DNA of 52,050 nucleotides from Peptostreptococcaceae bacterium (GCA_030532905.1 JAUNKE010000006.1:1-52050); one strand, 5' to 3'; counted from the stretch's first letter, positions 37,019-45,967 are shown. The notes: a model not told the origin generated them from the sequence alone. Translations and numbers: made by a program.

Positions 37019-37789
37019 ATGAAGAAATCAATTGAAGAAATTAAAATTGTCGAAGGCAAAAAAATATTTTGCTTTCACGATATAGAAGGTATCGAGCTCT
37101 TGATGACGAGTTCGGACAGTATGAGCGCTGAAATTTCGGATGAAGAAAAGAGCAAGGAACTGCAAGCGCTCTACCGACATTTTCAAATCGAAAAATCCAA
37201 AGTCTATGCAGGCTACCAAGTGCACAGCGACAATATCGCCGTCGTTGATTCCGACTTAATGAGTAGCGATGCGTTCTACGGCTATGAATATCCCTGCACC
37301 GACGGATTGATTACCGACCGGGAGGGCATTTACCTCATCACGAAATTTGCGGATTGCACGCCCGTTGTTCTTTATGAGCCTAAGAAAAGAATCCTTGCCA
37401 ATCTTCACTCGGGCTGGCGCAGTACGCAACAAAAAATCGTACCGAAAGCAATCGAAAAAATGATTCATCATTACGGCGCCGAGCCCAAAGAAATGTTCGT
37501 CTTTATCGGTCCCGCAATTGCAAAAGACAATTTTGAAGTTCAGGATGATTTGATAAAAGAATTCAATCGAAGTCACGGCGATATTTCGGCTTATTTGACA
37601 AAAAAAGAAAATGGACGATATCTCTTTGACATGCGCTCCCTCCTGCTTGACGACTTATTGTCTTACGGAATTGAGCCGAGCAATATTTTTTCCAGCGACT
37701 TGGACAGCTATTCCAATCCGAGGCTCCACTCCTACCGACGAGACGGAAAAAAATCCGGTCGTATGCTGCTCTTTGCGGTTATGAAATAA
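37019..37789 (+). CDS. pgeF: YfiH/PgeF family (multicopper-oxidase-like purine nucleoside hydrolase)
   Basis: This 256-residue protein is of the YfiH/YlmD/LACC1 family, reported to act on adenosine, inosine or peptidoglycan amino acids. It was earlier called polyphenol oxidase or laccase. The three metal ligands are present: His in YQVHSD, Cys in ADCTPVVLY and His in NLHSGWR. The usual QVHG and HAGWRG motifs carry Ser instead of Gly here (QVHS and HSGWRS). The C-terminal SYRRDGKKSGRM is typical. AGGAAGT precedes ATG 37019. The gene usually sits near division genes in Firmicutes, but here it stands alone. Confidence 0.9.
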   Translation: MKKSIEEIKIVEGKKIFCFHDIEGIELLMTSSDSMSAEISDEEKSKELQALYRHFQIEKSKVYAGYQVHSDNIAVVDSDLMSSDAFYGYEYPCTDGLITDREGIYLITKFADCTPVVLYEPKKRILANLHSGWRSTQQKIVPKAIEKMIHHYGAEPKEMFVFIGPAIAKDNFEVQDDLIKEFNRSHGDISAYLTKKENGRYLFDMRSLLLDDLLSYGIEPSNIFSSDLDSYSNPRLHSYRRDGKKSGRMLLFAVMK

Positions 37790-37792
37790 AAG

Positions 37793-37853
37793 AATCTCTA
37801 TCGCTTGTCAAAGTCGCTGCAATAGAAAAGACAACAAGCAATAGAGATTTTTT
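37793..37853 (+). terminator. Terminator of pgeF
   Basis: AATCTCTAT-C-GCTTGT (37793-37808) pairs with ACAAGC-A-ATAGAGATT (37834-37849) with one mismatch, followed by T residues. The loop is about 25 bases. Confidence 0.8.
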
Positions 37854-37924
37854 ACAGCAATTTTCCATGCATTTTCTTCGCCTGATTTTTCATTTCATTT
37901 TCAACTCGATTTTGGCAAAACGCC

Positions 37925-37955
37925 TTAAGTTTTTATTTATGTATTTCGATATAAT
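37925..37955 (+). promoter_or_regulatory. Possible promoter of the chemoreceptor gene
   Basis: TATAAT lies at 37950-37955 within TTCGATATAAT. A TTAAG box 16 bases upstream of TTCGATAT also resembles the motility sigma factor (SigD/FliA) pattern TAAA-N15-CCGATAT. Both readings are possible. The motif is imperfect. Confidence 0.35.
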
Positions 37956-38057
37956 AACGGAACATTCTACTTCGAATAATTTATTTATTCCTGTAGAATT
38001 TTGTTTTAATCGGCCTTTTTTCATAAGGCAATCAAAGCATAGAAAGGATTCGGAGAA

Positions 38058-40031
38058 ATGCAATTTATCAAACGGAGGCTGTTATTCGCCTTTACTTCCA
38101 TTATTTTAATCCTGACCGTCAGCATCGGTCTCTTCACACTCATTACGGTAAACAGACAAACTCTTCGCGATGTTCGGATGAATATGAATGCCAACACCAA
38201 ACATCAGGCGGACTATGTTCACGCTCGCATTGAAGCGCAGTTTCATTATATCGGCGCCCTTGCTCAAAATCCCATCGTACTTGACCCGGATATTCCTTTC
38301 GAAAAGAAAGTACAGTTTTTTGACGAAGAAGGAAAGCGCACCGGATATTTAGGATTCGGCTATATCAATTCCGACGGGCAGGCGAAGGTGTTCAACGAAA
38401 AACAGGAAACCTTCGACGCCAATTCGCGCGCATATTACAAGCAGGCGATAAGCGGAAAACCCGCCGTTTCGGATTTGATTATCAGCAAGGTTACCGGAAA
38501 GCCCGTCATCATCGTGGCGAGTCCCGTTCATCAAAACGGAAAAATAGTGGGCGTGCTTTACGGAAGATTGACCGGAACGACTTTGAGCGAAATCGCGTCG
38601 CAAATGCAATACAAGGAGAGCGGCGAAGCATTCATTGTCGATAAAAAGGGAGTGATTGTCGGGCATAAAAATTTCGACTTGGTTTTGGAAGCCGTCAATC
38701 CGATTGAGCGGATGAAGACGGACAGCTCCTATCAGTCATTTGGCGAATTGGTTCAACAAATGAGTGAGGGAAAAATCGATGACGGCGAATTTGTCATCGA
38801 CAACACGAAAAAGATTGCAAGCTACCGACCTATCGAATCGACACCTTGGAGCGTCGCATTCACCGTAGATAAATCGGAAATTCAATCCGAGATTCGCGCG
38901 CTTGAAAAAGTATTCTTATTCATAACGCTGACTTCGATGATTGCAGGCTCCTTCATCACCTATGTCATCAGCAGTCGAATCGCCAATCCGATACAGAAAA
39001 TCACTCTTGCCGTACAGGAAATCGCCAACGGCAATCTCGATGTGGCGCTGGACATTCAAAGCAAAGATGAAGTCGGTAAATTGGCGGAGGCTTTCAAACA
39101 GACCATCGCGCAACTATCCGAATATCAAAGCTATATCGATGAAATCTCCGGCGCATTATCCGAAATCGCCGACGGAAATCTTCAGGTCACGCTGCACAAG
39201 GAATATCAGGGCGGCTTCAAAAAACTCAAAGATAATCTGGAGCAGGTGGTCAACGAGCTCAGCTTGATTCTTAAACAAATCGCCTCAACCGCAAGCCAAG
39301 TGAACAACGGCTCGGAGCAAGTTGCTGTCGGAGCACAGGCACTTTCACACGGCGCGACGGTGCAGGCAAGCTCCATCGAAGAACTTTCCGCATCCATCAA
39401 CGAAATCACGGTACAGGTGCGGAAAAATGCGGATGACGCACAAAGCGCGCACAATATGACGGAAAAAGCGACGGATGACCTTCGAAACAGCAATATGGAA
39501 ATGGAAAATATGATTTCCGCAATGGAACAGATAACGCATCGCACAAAAGAAATTTCAAAAATCATTCATATCATCGACGACATCGCATTCCAAACCAATA
39601 TTCTTGCACTCAACGCTTCCGTCGAAGCGGCTCGTGCAGGTGCGGCAGGCAAAGGATTTGCCGTCGTTGCCGATGAAGTTCGCAGTCTTGCGGAAAAGTC
39701 CGCTGAAGCGGCGAAGAATACGGCATTGCTGATCGAAGAAACGATCCAATCCGTTCAGGAAGGCTCGAAAATCGCCGACAATACGGCTCAGATTCTGAAC
39801 CAAAGCGCCGAAAATATTTCAACGATTGCATCTTTGGTAAACAATATTTCGGATGCTTCTCAGAGTCAAGCAGCCGGCATCGTACAAATCAATCAGGGCG
39901 TCGGACAGATTTCTTCCGTCGTACAAACCAATGCGGCAACCGCTGAGCAAAGTGCCGCATCCAGTCAGGAATTGTCCGGTCAATCCGCCATTTTGAATCA
40001 GGCGATTGCAAAATTCAAATTGAAAAACTGA
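38058..40031 (+). CDS. Methyl-accepting chemotaxis protein
   Basis: This 657-residue chemoreceptor has a transmembrane helix at about 8-30, an extracellular dCache-type sensor domain (about 35-280), a second transmembrane helix at about 285-305, a HAMP domain ([20 protein letters not shown]), and a second HAMP-like segment near residues 365-395. The cytoplasmic coiled-coil signalling domain follows. The conserved hairpin tip that binds CheA/CheW is present around [20 protein letters not shown], and [18 protein letters not shown] follows. No NWETF-type CheR docking tail is seen. It has GGAG before the start codon. No other chemotaxis or flagellar gene is in the window. Confidence 0.95.
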   Translation: MQFIKRRLLFAFTSIILILTVSIGLFTLITVNRQTLRDVRMNMNANTKHQADYVHARIEAQFHYIGALAQNPIVLDPDIPFEKKVQFFDEEGKRTGYLGFGYINSDGQAKVFNEKQETFDANSRAYYKQAISGKPAVSDLIISKVTGKPVIIVASPVHQNGKIVGVLYGRLTGTTLSEIASQMQYKESGEAFIVDKKGVIVGHKNFDLVLEAVNPIERMKTDSSYQSFGELVQQMSEGKIDDGEFVIDNTKKIASYRPIESTPWSVAFTVDKSEIQSEIRALEKVFLFITLTSMIAGSFITYVISSRIANPIQKITLAVQEIANGNLDVALDIQSKDEVGKLAEAFKQTIAQLSEYQSYIDEISGALSEIADGNLQVTLHKEYQGGFKKLKDNLEQVVNELSLILKQIASTASQVNNGSEQVAVGAQALSHGATVQASSIEELSASINEITVQVRKNADDAQSAHNMTEKATDDLRNSNMEMENMISAMEQITHRTKEISKIIHIIDDIAFQTNILALNASVEAARAGAAGKGFAVVADEVRSLAEKSAEAAKNTALLIEETIQSVQEGSKIADNTAQILNQSAENISTIASLVNNISDASQSQAAGIVQINQGVGQISSVVQTNAATAEQSAASSQELSGQSAILNQAIAKFKLKN

Positions 40032-40091
40032 TTTTGAAATCCGCATCAAAATAATCGGACATCAGCTTGAAGAATTGATTTCTTTAGTTTC

Positions 40092-40270
40092 TTATACTAA
40101 TCTCTATTAGAAAGAATAGTTGTCAACAATTTGTATTTTGAATAACCGTTCTTTGCTTCCCGCCTTGTAGGGAGCGGTGGCAGGTTGTTACGGACATACA
40201 ATTTCCCTTTGGTCGCCCTTTATCTCGTCACCCATACATGTGACCTACGAAAGATTTTCATCGCTTTGCT
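40092..40270. repeat. Intergenic dispersed repeat, copy B
   Basis: Second copy of the repeat at 26178-26347, in the same orientation, starting at TTATAC (40092) and ending with GATTTTCATCGCTTTGCT. It shares at least eight blocks with copy A, with about 10 bases of net length difference. This copy contains TCAC...GTGA, a small hairpin missing in copy A. Only short frames are present. It lies between the chemoreceptor gene and the MITE. Confidence 0.75.
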
Positions 40271-40352
40271 TGAAAATCGCTTAGGTCCGGAACACTACCG
40301 TTCCGACATTCCATCGGACGGAAAAAGTATGATATTTCTCTACAGTTTATTA

Positions 40353-40608
40353 GTGTCTGCTCATAGTAGCTTGAATATTTGATTTTACAATACATTCACT
40401 GATTTTTACTACTGTTCAAGTGCAAGGAAAAACAGTATTCTATGCGAAAAACCGTGCACTTTAGAATATGATATGGTGTGTACCTAGATGAAAATCATAA
40501 TCACACATCTTCAGATTGTATTCAGAGCACCGTATTTTAAGTGTTTTGAGCGATAATATGTGTTTTTTAAACTAAAATGTTTTTGAAGCATGGTTAATGA
40601 GCAGACAC
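40353..40608. mobile_element. MITE-like element with terminal inverted repeats and 6-bp target duplication
   Basis: A 256-bp sequence starts GTGTCTGCTCAT (40353-40364) and ends with its exact complement ATGAGCAGACAC (40597-40608). Weaker complementarity extends inward (GCTTGAA against GCTTCAA). It is flanked on both sides by TTATTA (40347-40352 and 40609-40614), as expected for a target duplication. It codes for nothing. Inside are inverted segments (AAGTGCA/TGCACTT, TATTCTA/TAGAATA, CACACAT/ATATGTG) that could fold. It is likely a non-autonomous element moved by a transposase encoded elsewhere. The parent family cannot be named. Confidence 0.8.
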
Positions 40609-40653
40609 TTATTAGATTTTAGTATTACCACCACATTTTGATTCAAACTCGAC

Positions 40654-40706
40654 AAAAAACCGACCGGAGTTCTCAACAATTCTTCGAGAAACTCCCGTCG
40701 GTTTTA
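40654..40706 (-). terminator. Strong symmetric hairpin, terminator downstream of pepP
   Basis: AAAACCGAC-GGAGTT...CTC pairs with GAG...AACTCC-GTCGGTTTT between 40656 and 40705, with two short interruptions and an 11-base loop. Read on the minus strand it is followed by TTTTTTG. It lies about 210 bases after pepP. Confidence 0.75.
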
Positions 40707-40764
40707 TTCTTTATAAACTTGCCAAAAGCGACCGCAAAGAGTTATTGCGAATCACCTTATAAAA

Positions 40765-40911
40765 TCAATTCCAACCAGCAACTTCAATGAAAATCCTCGA
40801 TGCATTCAGCATTCGAATCGCCTCATTGAATTCAGCGAATTCATCGCTTTTCACGCAGATTTTCAATTCCTTGATTGAATAAGCCCTGTGGAAATGATTT
40901 TTAAGATTTTT
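40765..40911 (-). pseudogene. Short coding remnant downstream of pepP, unassigned
   Basis: On the minus strand a frame free of stops runs from inside the end of pepP to TGA at 40765. It encodes a peptide ending in FIEVAGWN with alternating charged and hydrophobic residues. No ATG or ribosome binding site is present. The first possible start is TTG 40866, where a purine tract lies too close. It looks like the 3' end of a lost gene rather than noise, but 50 codons is too short to be certain. Confidence 0.35.
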
Positions 40912-40912
40912 C

Positions 40913-42700
40913 CTATATCGCCCGAGTGTATTTTTTCAGCCACTCCGCTTCCTCCGCCGGAAGATGCGGTGACAATTTTTCAAAGGTCGTTTGATGATAC
41001 CAGTTGAGATATTCTTTCTCGTCATCGTTCAACATTTCCGGAAGAATCGCATCTAAGTCAACAGGAGAGAAAGTCACGACCTCAAATTCCATAAATTGTC
41101 CGTATTTGTTCTCCTCCGCTTTTCGCGTCACCAATTCGTTTTCGAGACGAATACCATGTGAGCCGTCTTCATAAACACCGGGCTCATTGGTCGTTACCAT
41201 GCCTTCTTCCAGTACCTCGCTGTCGAAGCGATCCGCCACCACTCGCCAGCGGAAACCGTTCGGCGCTTCATGCACATTCAAGATATAGCCGATACCGTGA
41301 CCGGTTCCGCACAGATAATCGATTCCCTGTTTCCACAATGCACCGCGCGCCAAGATATCCAAATTGTATCCGCGACATCCGTAAAGGAATTTCGCCATCG
41401 ACAAATTGATGAGCCCTTTCAGCACCAAGGTATAGTCGCGCTTGAGCGCCTCGCTCACTTCACCGACCGCATAAGTTCTCGTGATATCGGTCGTTCCGTC
41501 ATTGTATTGACCGCCGGAGTCGATAAGGAAAAGTTCTCCCGCTTTGATTTTCGCATTGCTCGTTTCGCTTGCGGAATAATGCATCATCGCCGCATTCGCT
41601 CCGAAGGCTGAAATCGTGTGGAAGCTCGGTTGGAAAAATCCTTCCTGCTCACGACGAAATGCTTCCATCTGTTCTTCCGCCATCAACTCGGTCAATTGCA
41701 TCTTGTCATAATTATTCTTTAGCCAATACATGAATCGAGTCACAGCCACACCGTCTTTGATATGCGCGTTTCGAATATTGTCAAGCTCCACGCTGTTCTT
41801 GATTGCCTTCATCATAATCGTCGGATTGGTCGCAAAAACTTTGTGCACATTCTCGGACAGATTGTTGAGCAGCAAATAGTTCAATCGACCCTTGTCCACA
41901 AGCACCGAGCCTTTGATATTTTTTACAAATTCATAGATGTCATTGTATGGACGAATCTGCACCGAAACGGAGTCAAGCATGGATTTCATTTCCGCACTCA
42001 ATTTATTTTCGTCGATGAACAAGTAGCCGTCGTTTTCTCCGATGACGGTATAAGCGAGCACGACCGGGCAATATGCCACATCGTCGCCGCGCATATTGTA
42101 AAGCCATGCGATATCATCCAATGTTGCCAATATATGAGTCTGCGCTCCGTTCTCCTTCATTTTCTCACGCACGCGAGCGATTTTGGATGCACAATCCTCG
42201 CCCGTCGTTTTAATATCGAGTGAAAAAGCTTTCTTTTGCGAAAGCGGCGGACGATTTTCCCAAACTTCACCGACCAAATCATAGGCCGCTTCGACACTTG
42301 CATTTTTCGGCTTCAATTTTTCCGCAAAAGATTCTCCGCTCTGCGCAGACATTACGCGACCGTCAAAACCGAGCTTTCCCCCCTCAGGCATATTTTCATA
42401 GACATAGTCAATCATCTTCTGCGTCTGCGCCAGACCGTCTCGGAACAACTCGATGCCGCTTCCGTTGAGCTCATTTTCCGCCTGCAAAAAATATCTGCCG
42501 TCCGTCCAAAGCCCTGCCTTGTCCGCCGTCACGACCAAAGTTCCCGCAGAGCCGGTAAATCCGGACATAAATGCTCTCGCCATAAAAAATTCGCCCACAT
42601 ACTCACTCTGATGAAAATCCGCCGACGGAACGATATACATATCGATTCCTTTCACTTTCATACATTCTCTCAATTTTGACAATCTCTGTGTAATCTCCAT
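40913..42700 (-). CDS. pepP: Xaa-Pro aminopeptidase (M24B)
   Basis: This 595-residue peptidase removes an N-terminal residue before proline. It is of the long, eukaryote-like form with two creatinase-type N-terminal domains and a C-terminal pita-bread catalytic domain. The dinuclear metal ligands are visible: Asp in LIDSGGQYNDGTTDITRTY (two Asp), His in GTGHGIGYILNVHEAP, Glu in TTNEPGVYEDGSHGIRLEN and the second Glu there. The final domain (about 535-595) resembles the C-terminal M24 extension. It is the last gene of ltaE-dagK-pepP. Confidence 0.95.
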   Translation of the reverse strand: MEITQRLSKLRECMKVKGIDMYIVPSADFHQSEYVGEFFMARAFMSGFTGSAGTLVVTADKAGLWTDGRYFLQAENELNGSGIELFRDGLAQTQKMIDYVYENMPEGGKLGFDGRVMSAQSGESFAEKLKPKNASVEAAYDLVGEVWENRPPLSQKKAFSLDIKTTGEDCASKIARVREKMKENGAQTHILATLDDIAWLYNMRGDDVAYCPVVLAYTVIGENDGYLFIDENKLSAEMKSMLDSVSVQIRPYNDIYEFVKNIKGSVLVDKGRLNYLLLNNLSENVHKVFATNPTIMMKAIKNSVELDNIRNAHIKDGVAVTRFMYWLKNNYDKMQLTELMAEEQMEAFRREQEGFFQPSFHTISAFGANAAMMHYSASETSNAKIKAGELFLIDSGGQYNDGTTDITRTYAVGEVSEALKRDYTLVLKGLINLSMAKFLYGCRGYNLDILARGALWKQGIDYLCGTGHGIGYILNVHEAPNGFRWRVVADRFDSEVLEEGMVTTNEPGVYEDGSHGIRLENELVTRKAEENKYGQFMEFEVVTFSPVDLDAILPEMLNDDEKEYLNWYHQTTFEKLSPHLPAEEAEWLKKYTRAI

Positions 42701-42711
42701 AGTATCCTCTC

Positions 42712-43626
42712 TTATTCTTCTATATTTTGTTGAGCCACCATAACCGAAATCGCTTGCGGCACGACCTTTGCGCGAATCGGCAATTCCGGTCCTCGCTCAC
42801 CGTCCAGTGAAATCGGCATCTGCTCATCACATTCAATCAAAAAATCTTTCCCTTTAATCACCACTACATTTTCCAGCTCGGTGACATCTTCGCCCTTGGC
42901 AATCGTACCGACGAGCGAAAGATTTTCAAAAGCGCTTGCTTCCTTGATAAGCACGAGCTCCATTTCGCCGTCGCTCATATCCGCATCGTTGACGAAATTG
43001 TCGAAGTTACCGACCGCACTGCCGTTGACGATTACAAAAACGACGATTCGCTCCTGATACACTTTACCGTCAACCGTCACCTTGATGTCATAGCTCTTGA
43101 CATTGGTCAAATCCGCCAACGGCTTGATATAATATGCCAGACCGCCGAGTACGGATTTGAGTTTTTTGTCGGTTTCAAAACTCGTGTCGATAAAATTTCC
43201 TCCCGCTAAAGAGGTCAGAAAAATCATCTTTTCGTTGACCCAGCCGATGTCGAACTTTTCCACCTTGCCATGATAGGCATCAACGATAATCTGTCTCGCC
43301 TGTTCCTCGCTCGTAATCGACTTCGTATCTTCAATGTTTCGGGTAAAATTGTTGCTCGTTCCCATGCCCAATGCCATAAAAGGCTTATCCACTTTATAAT
43401 GAAGCATCGAAGCAATGACCTGACCGATGGTTCCGTCGCCGCCGGAGCCGACTATGAAATCCGCATCCGTCTTTTTCACATACTCAATCAAATCCTCATC
43501 CTTATCGATGCGGTACAATTCCAAAATCACTTCGAGCTGTTTGAAACTCTCCGCAATATAATCCAGATTTTGAGACAAGAATTGACTTCCCGATTTCGGA
43601 TTATATGCCAGCAAAGCTTTTTTCAT
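42712..43626 (-). CDS. Diacylglycerol kinase / YegS-type lipid kinase
   Basis: This 304-residue cytosolic, membrane-associated lipid kinase begins KKALLAYNPKSGS. The ATP-binding glycine loop VGSGGDGTIGQV and LGMGTSNNFTRN are conserved in the DagK/YegS/BmrU family. It probably recycles diacylglycerol from lipoteichoic acid synthesis to phosphatidic acid, as DgkB does in Bacillus. YegS-like specificity for another lipid is possible. It lies 9 bases after ltaE and 11 bases before pepP. Confidence 0.92.
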   Translation of the reverse strand: MKKALLAYNPKSGSQFLSQNLDYIAESFKQLEVILELYRIDKDEDLIEYVKKTDADFIVGSGGDGTIGQVIASMLHYKVDKPFMALGMGTSNNFTRNIEDTKSITSEEQARQIIVDAYHGKVEKFDIGWVNEKMIFLTSLAGGNFIDTSFETDKKLKSVLGGLAYYIKPLADLTNVKSYDIKVTVDGKVYQERIVVFVIVNGSAVGNFDNFVNDADMSDGEMELVLIKEASAFENLSLVGTIAKGEDVTELENVVVIKGKDFLIECDEQMPISLDGERGPELPIRAKVVPQAISVMVAQQNIEE

Positions 43627-43635
43627 ATCTCCCTC

Positions 43636-44679
43636 CTACAATCTTTGTGTCTGTTCTTTGAGCTTAATTATCAAATCTATCGTTCGGTCGATATCCTCCT
43701 TTGTGATATAATAATGCGTCACAAAACGCATCAGCCCTTCTTCCGCCGGATTGATTAGAATATTTTGTTTTGCAAAAAGCTCCGGCTTGAAATAATTCGC
43801 CAATTTCTCATCCGTTATTTTGAAGAAGACCATATTGATATCCAATTGACTTCTCATCACTTCGATGCCCGAGATAATTTCCAAGCGCTCCGCCAAATAT
43901 CTCGCGTTGTCATGATCCTCCACCAAACGCAGACGCATCTCCTTCGCCGCGATAAAACCCGCCGCCGCAACGATGCCGACCTGACGCATTCCGCCACCCA
44001 TCAGCTTGCGCTTGTATCTCGCCTGCTCGATAAACTCTCTGTCGCCGACTAAAATCGAGCCGATCGGCGCACAAAGTCCTTTGGACAAACAGATGCTTGC
44101 GGAATCGACCGCAGCGAGCACTTCCTTGATATCCGCATTGAGCGCCGTCGTCGCATTGAACAATCGTGCTCCGTCCAGATGGATTTTCAAATCATATCGA
44201 TCCGCTAACTCTCGAAGCTCTTTCATATAGTCCAAATCCACAACCGTTCCGTCTGAAAAAGCATTTTCGATGCAAATCAGCGAAGTCTTCGGATAATGAA
44301 TATCCGGCTCTTTACGAATCGCCGCTTCCACTTTGGCAAGCGGCATCTTTCCATGATTGGACGCAATCGCTCGAAGCTGCACACCGGCAATAATCGCCGA
44401 CGCTCCCGTCTCATGTTGAATGATATGACATTCTTCCGGCAGAATCACTTCATCTCCGCGATTACAATGAGTAAAAAGCGCAAGCTGATTGCTGAAAGTT
44501 CCGCTCGGCACAAATAATCCGGCCTCTTTGCCGCAAATCTGCGCCATATAATCCTGCAGCGTGTTCACCGTCACATCATCGCCGTAAACATCGTCGCCCA
44601 CTTCGGCGCGATACATCGCCTCACGCATTCTCTGCGTCGGTTTCGTTACCGTATCACTTCTAAAATCGATAATCTTCAT
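43636..44679 (-). CDS. ltaE: Low-specificity L-threonine aldolase
   Basis: This 347-residue PLP enzyme of fold type I cleaves threonine or allo-threonine to glycine and acetaldehyde. It begins MKIIDFRSDTVTKPTQRM. AEVGDDVYGDDVTVNTL, HLDGARLFNA and the PLP-lysine motif SKGLCAPIGS are typical. ATG 44679 has AAAGGAAG upstream. A longer frame to 44715 lacks a ribosome binding site and similarity. It starts the operon with dagK and pepP. Confidence 0.94.
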   Translation of the reverse strand: MKIIDFRSDTVTKPTQRMREAMYRAEVGDDVYGDDVTVNTLQDYMAQICGKEAGLFVPSGTFSNQLALFTHCNRGDEVILPEECHIIQHETGASAIIAGVQLRAIASNHGKMPLAKVEAAIRKEPDIHYPKTSLICIENAFSDGTVVDLDYMKELRELADRYDLKIHLDGARLFNATTALNADIKEVLAAVDSASICLSKGLCAPIGSILVGDREFIEQARYKRKLMGGGMRQVGIVAAAGFIAAKEMRLRLVEDHDNARYLAERLEIISGIEVMRSQLDINMVFFKITDEKLANYFKPELFAKQNILINPAEEGLMRFVTHYYITKEDIDRTIDLIIKLKEQTQRL

Positions 44680-44780
44680 AAATCTTCCTTTCACATACAC
44701 CTTCGTCGGCTTCAAAATCCTAAGGATTCTTTTCCCGATGAGCCCTTGCTCACTTTTATTTCAAATATCAAATTTCTTCT
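44680..44780. other. Intergenic region with a small palindrome
   Basis: Between pncC and ltaE (both minus strand) lies AATCCT-A-AGGATT (44716-44728) and a TGAGC/GCTCA hairpin near 44739. No T tract follows, so these are more likely protein-binding or leader elements than terminators. Confidence 0.3.
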
Positions 44781-45272
44781 TTATTCCGAAAGCGAAATCA
44801 CTTTTTGATACAGCAATTCAATCGCTGTTAGAGCCGCCTTTTTGCGAATCTCATTTCGCTCGCCCTGCTCCAAAAAACGAAACACTTCCACTTCGTCTCT
44901 CGTTGCAATTCCGATGAAGAACAGACCTTTCGGATTGCCGTCGGAATCAAAATCATCGGGACCCGCAACCCCCGTTGTCGAAATTGCAAAATCCGTATCA
45001 AGTCCCTCGCGAGCTCCCTTAGCCATCTGATATGCCACCTGCTCGCTGACCGCCGAAAATTCTTTTAAATCCTTATCGCTCACCCCGAGACGCAACATCT
45101 TGGAGCGCTCGCTGTAGCAAATCATTCCTTCCTGAAAAACTGCGCTCGCGCCCGAAATATCACAGAGATACGATGCCACCATTCCGCCTGTCAACGATTC
45201 GGCGGTGGCAAGCGTCTTCTTTTTCTCGAGCAACAATTCAATGAGCCGCTTAGAAAAATTTTTTTCTCCCAT
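44781..45272 (-). CDS. pncC: Nicotinamide-nucleotide amidohydrolase (CinA C-terminal type)
   Basis: This 163-residue protein matches the C-terminal domain of CinA, which deamidates nicotinamide mononucleotide to nicotinic acid mononucleotide for NAD salvage. Motifs are TLATAESLTGGMVAS, ICYSERSKM (usually YSNxxK) and ISTTGVAGPDD. The N-terminal ADP-ribose pyrophosphatase domain of full CinA is absent, as in stand-alone PncC/YgaD. It is not known whether it acts in competence, although comEA is also in the window. It is monocistronic. Confidence 0.93.
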   Translation of the reverse strand: MGEKNFSKRLIELLLEKKKTLATAESLTGGMVASYLCDISGASAVFQEGMICYSERSKMLRLGVSDKDLKEFSAVSEQVAYQMAKGAREGLDTDFAISTTGVAGPDDFDSDGNPKGLFFIGIATRDEVEVFRFLEQGERNEIRKKAALTAIELLYQKVISLSE

Positions 45273-45352
45273 CGATTACACCGTCACGACCCGAGGTCGC
45301 CCTTTTCTATTATCATTCTAACATAAATATATCTGCTCTGCTATCATAAAAC

Positions 45353-45396
45353 AAAAAAACTTCCTTTATAATAGAAAATCATTACAAAGGAAGTTT
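45353..45396 (-). terminator. Terminator after the RTX-like fragment
   Basis: On the minus strand AACTTCCTTT (86-95 of this line, 45386-45395) pairs with AAAGGAAGTT (45358-45367) and is followed by TTTTTG. The loop is 18 bases. It begins 10 bases after the stop codon at 45405. Confidence 0.8.
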
Positions 45397-45404
45397 TTAA
45401 AGAT

Positions 45405-45821
45405 TTAGTTTTGATCCGACGGCACTTGTTTCCAATATTTTTTCAAAATATCTTGCACCGCCTTCGTTTTTTTATAAATCGCCTGATTCCATGAAATTTT
45501 GTTGTTCTTACTGTATTTTGCCATCTCTTGAATCAGCATTTCAATCTCTTGCGTCTCAATCCGTTTTCCATCCGCATTGATTGCATCGATACGATAGATT
45601 TTGCCGACATACCAATTTTTCACCGTAACCTTATCGCCGGTTTTGATATTGGCAATCACCATATCCTTCCCGCTTTTTTTGAAAACCAAATCGAGCGGAT
45701 TATGAGTAAAATATATTTCGTCAAACTGTTCCACATCATCGGAGAAATTGTTGATGATGTCATTCCCGTGATTTTTGCCGAAGAAATAAACATCATCTCC
45801 GGAGTTACCCTCTCGTGTCAA
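45405..45821 (-). pseudogene. 5'-truncated RTX/HCBP-type calcium-binding protein
   Basis: The visible 138 residues read GNSGDDVYFFGKNHGND, a single RTX-type nonapeptide-like unit. An HCBP-related domain follows (GDKVTVKNWYVGKIYRIDAI, with DGKRIE). A final amphipathic tail (QEMAKYSKNNKISWNQ) is of the kind found at the C terminus of secreted RTX proteins. Only a TTG is available as start. The frame is open for 16 more codons to a TAG, but those residues (QILKSKFLVKSVVSNL) do not look like RTX. Full-length relatives carry hundreds of residues before this point. It is most likely the 3' end of a large secreted Ca-binding protein, cut by the mobile element that begins beside it. A short independent gene is less likely. 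Confidence 0.75.
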
Positions 45822-45940
45822 GTTACTGACAACAGATTTTACAAGAAATTTACTTTTTAATATTTGCTAATATATCCCACATTCCCATACTGAACTATAC
45901 TCAGATTCTATAAACCAAAGCATTTAAGACAATTTCCACG
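45822..45940. other. Probable junction of chromosome and mobile element
   Basis: This AT-rich, non-coding stretch lies between the RTX-like fragment and the terminator of the recombinase operon. Large serine recombinases of the TnpX/phage type are normally encoded next to one end of their element, so the attachment site should lie here. The exact core cannot be found without the opposite junction or the empty site. Confidence 0.45.
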
Positions 45941-45967
45941 AAAAAGGAGAGTTTTTTACAACTCTCC
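45941..45967 (-). terminator. Terminator of the recombinase operon
   Basis: On the minus strand GGAGAGTT (45960-45967) and AACTCTCC (45946-45953) form an 8-base perfect stem, followed by TTTTT. Confidence 0.85.

Noticed and set aside
40185..40382. 65-codon plus-strand frame in repeat copy B
   Set aside because: No ribosome binding site is present, and the frame runs into the MITE. The related frame in copy A shares only a short segment. Treated as part of a noncoding repeat.
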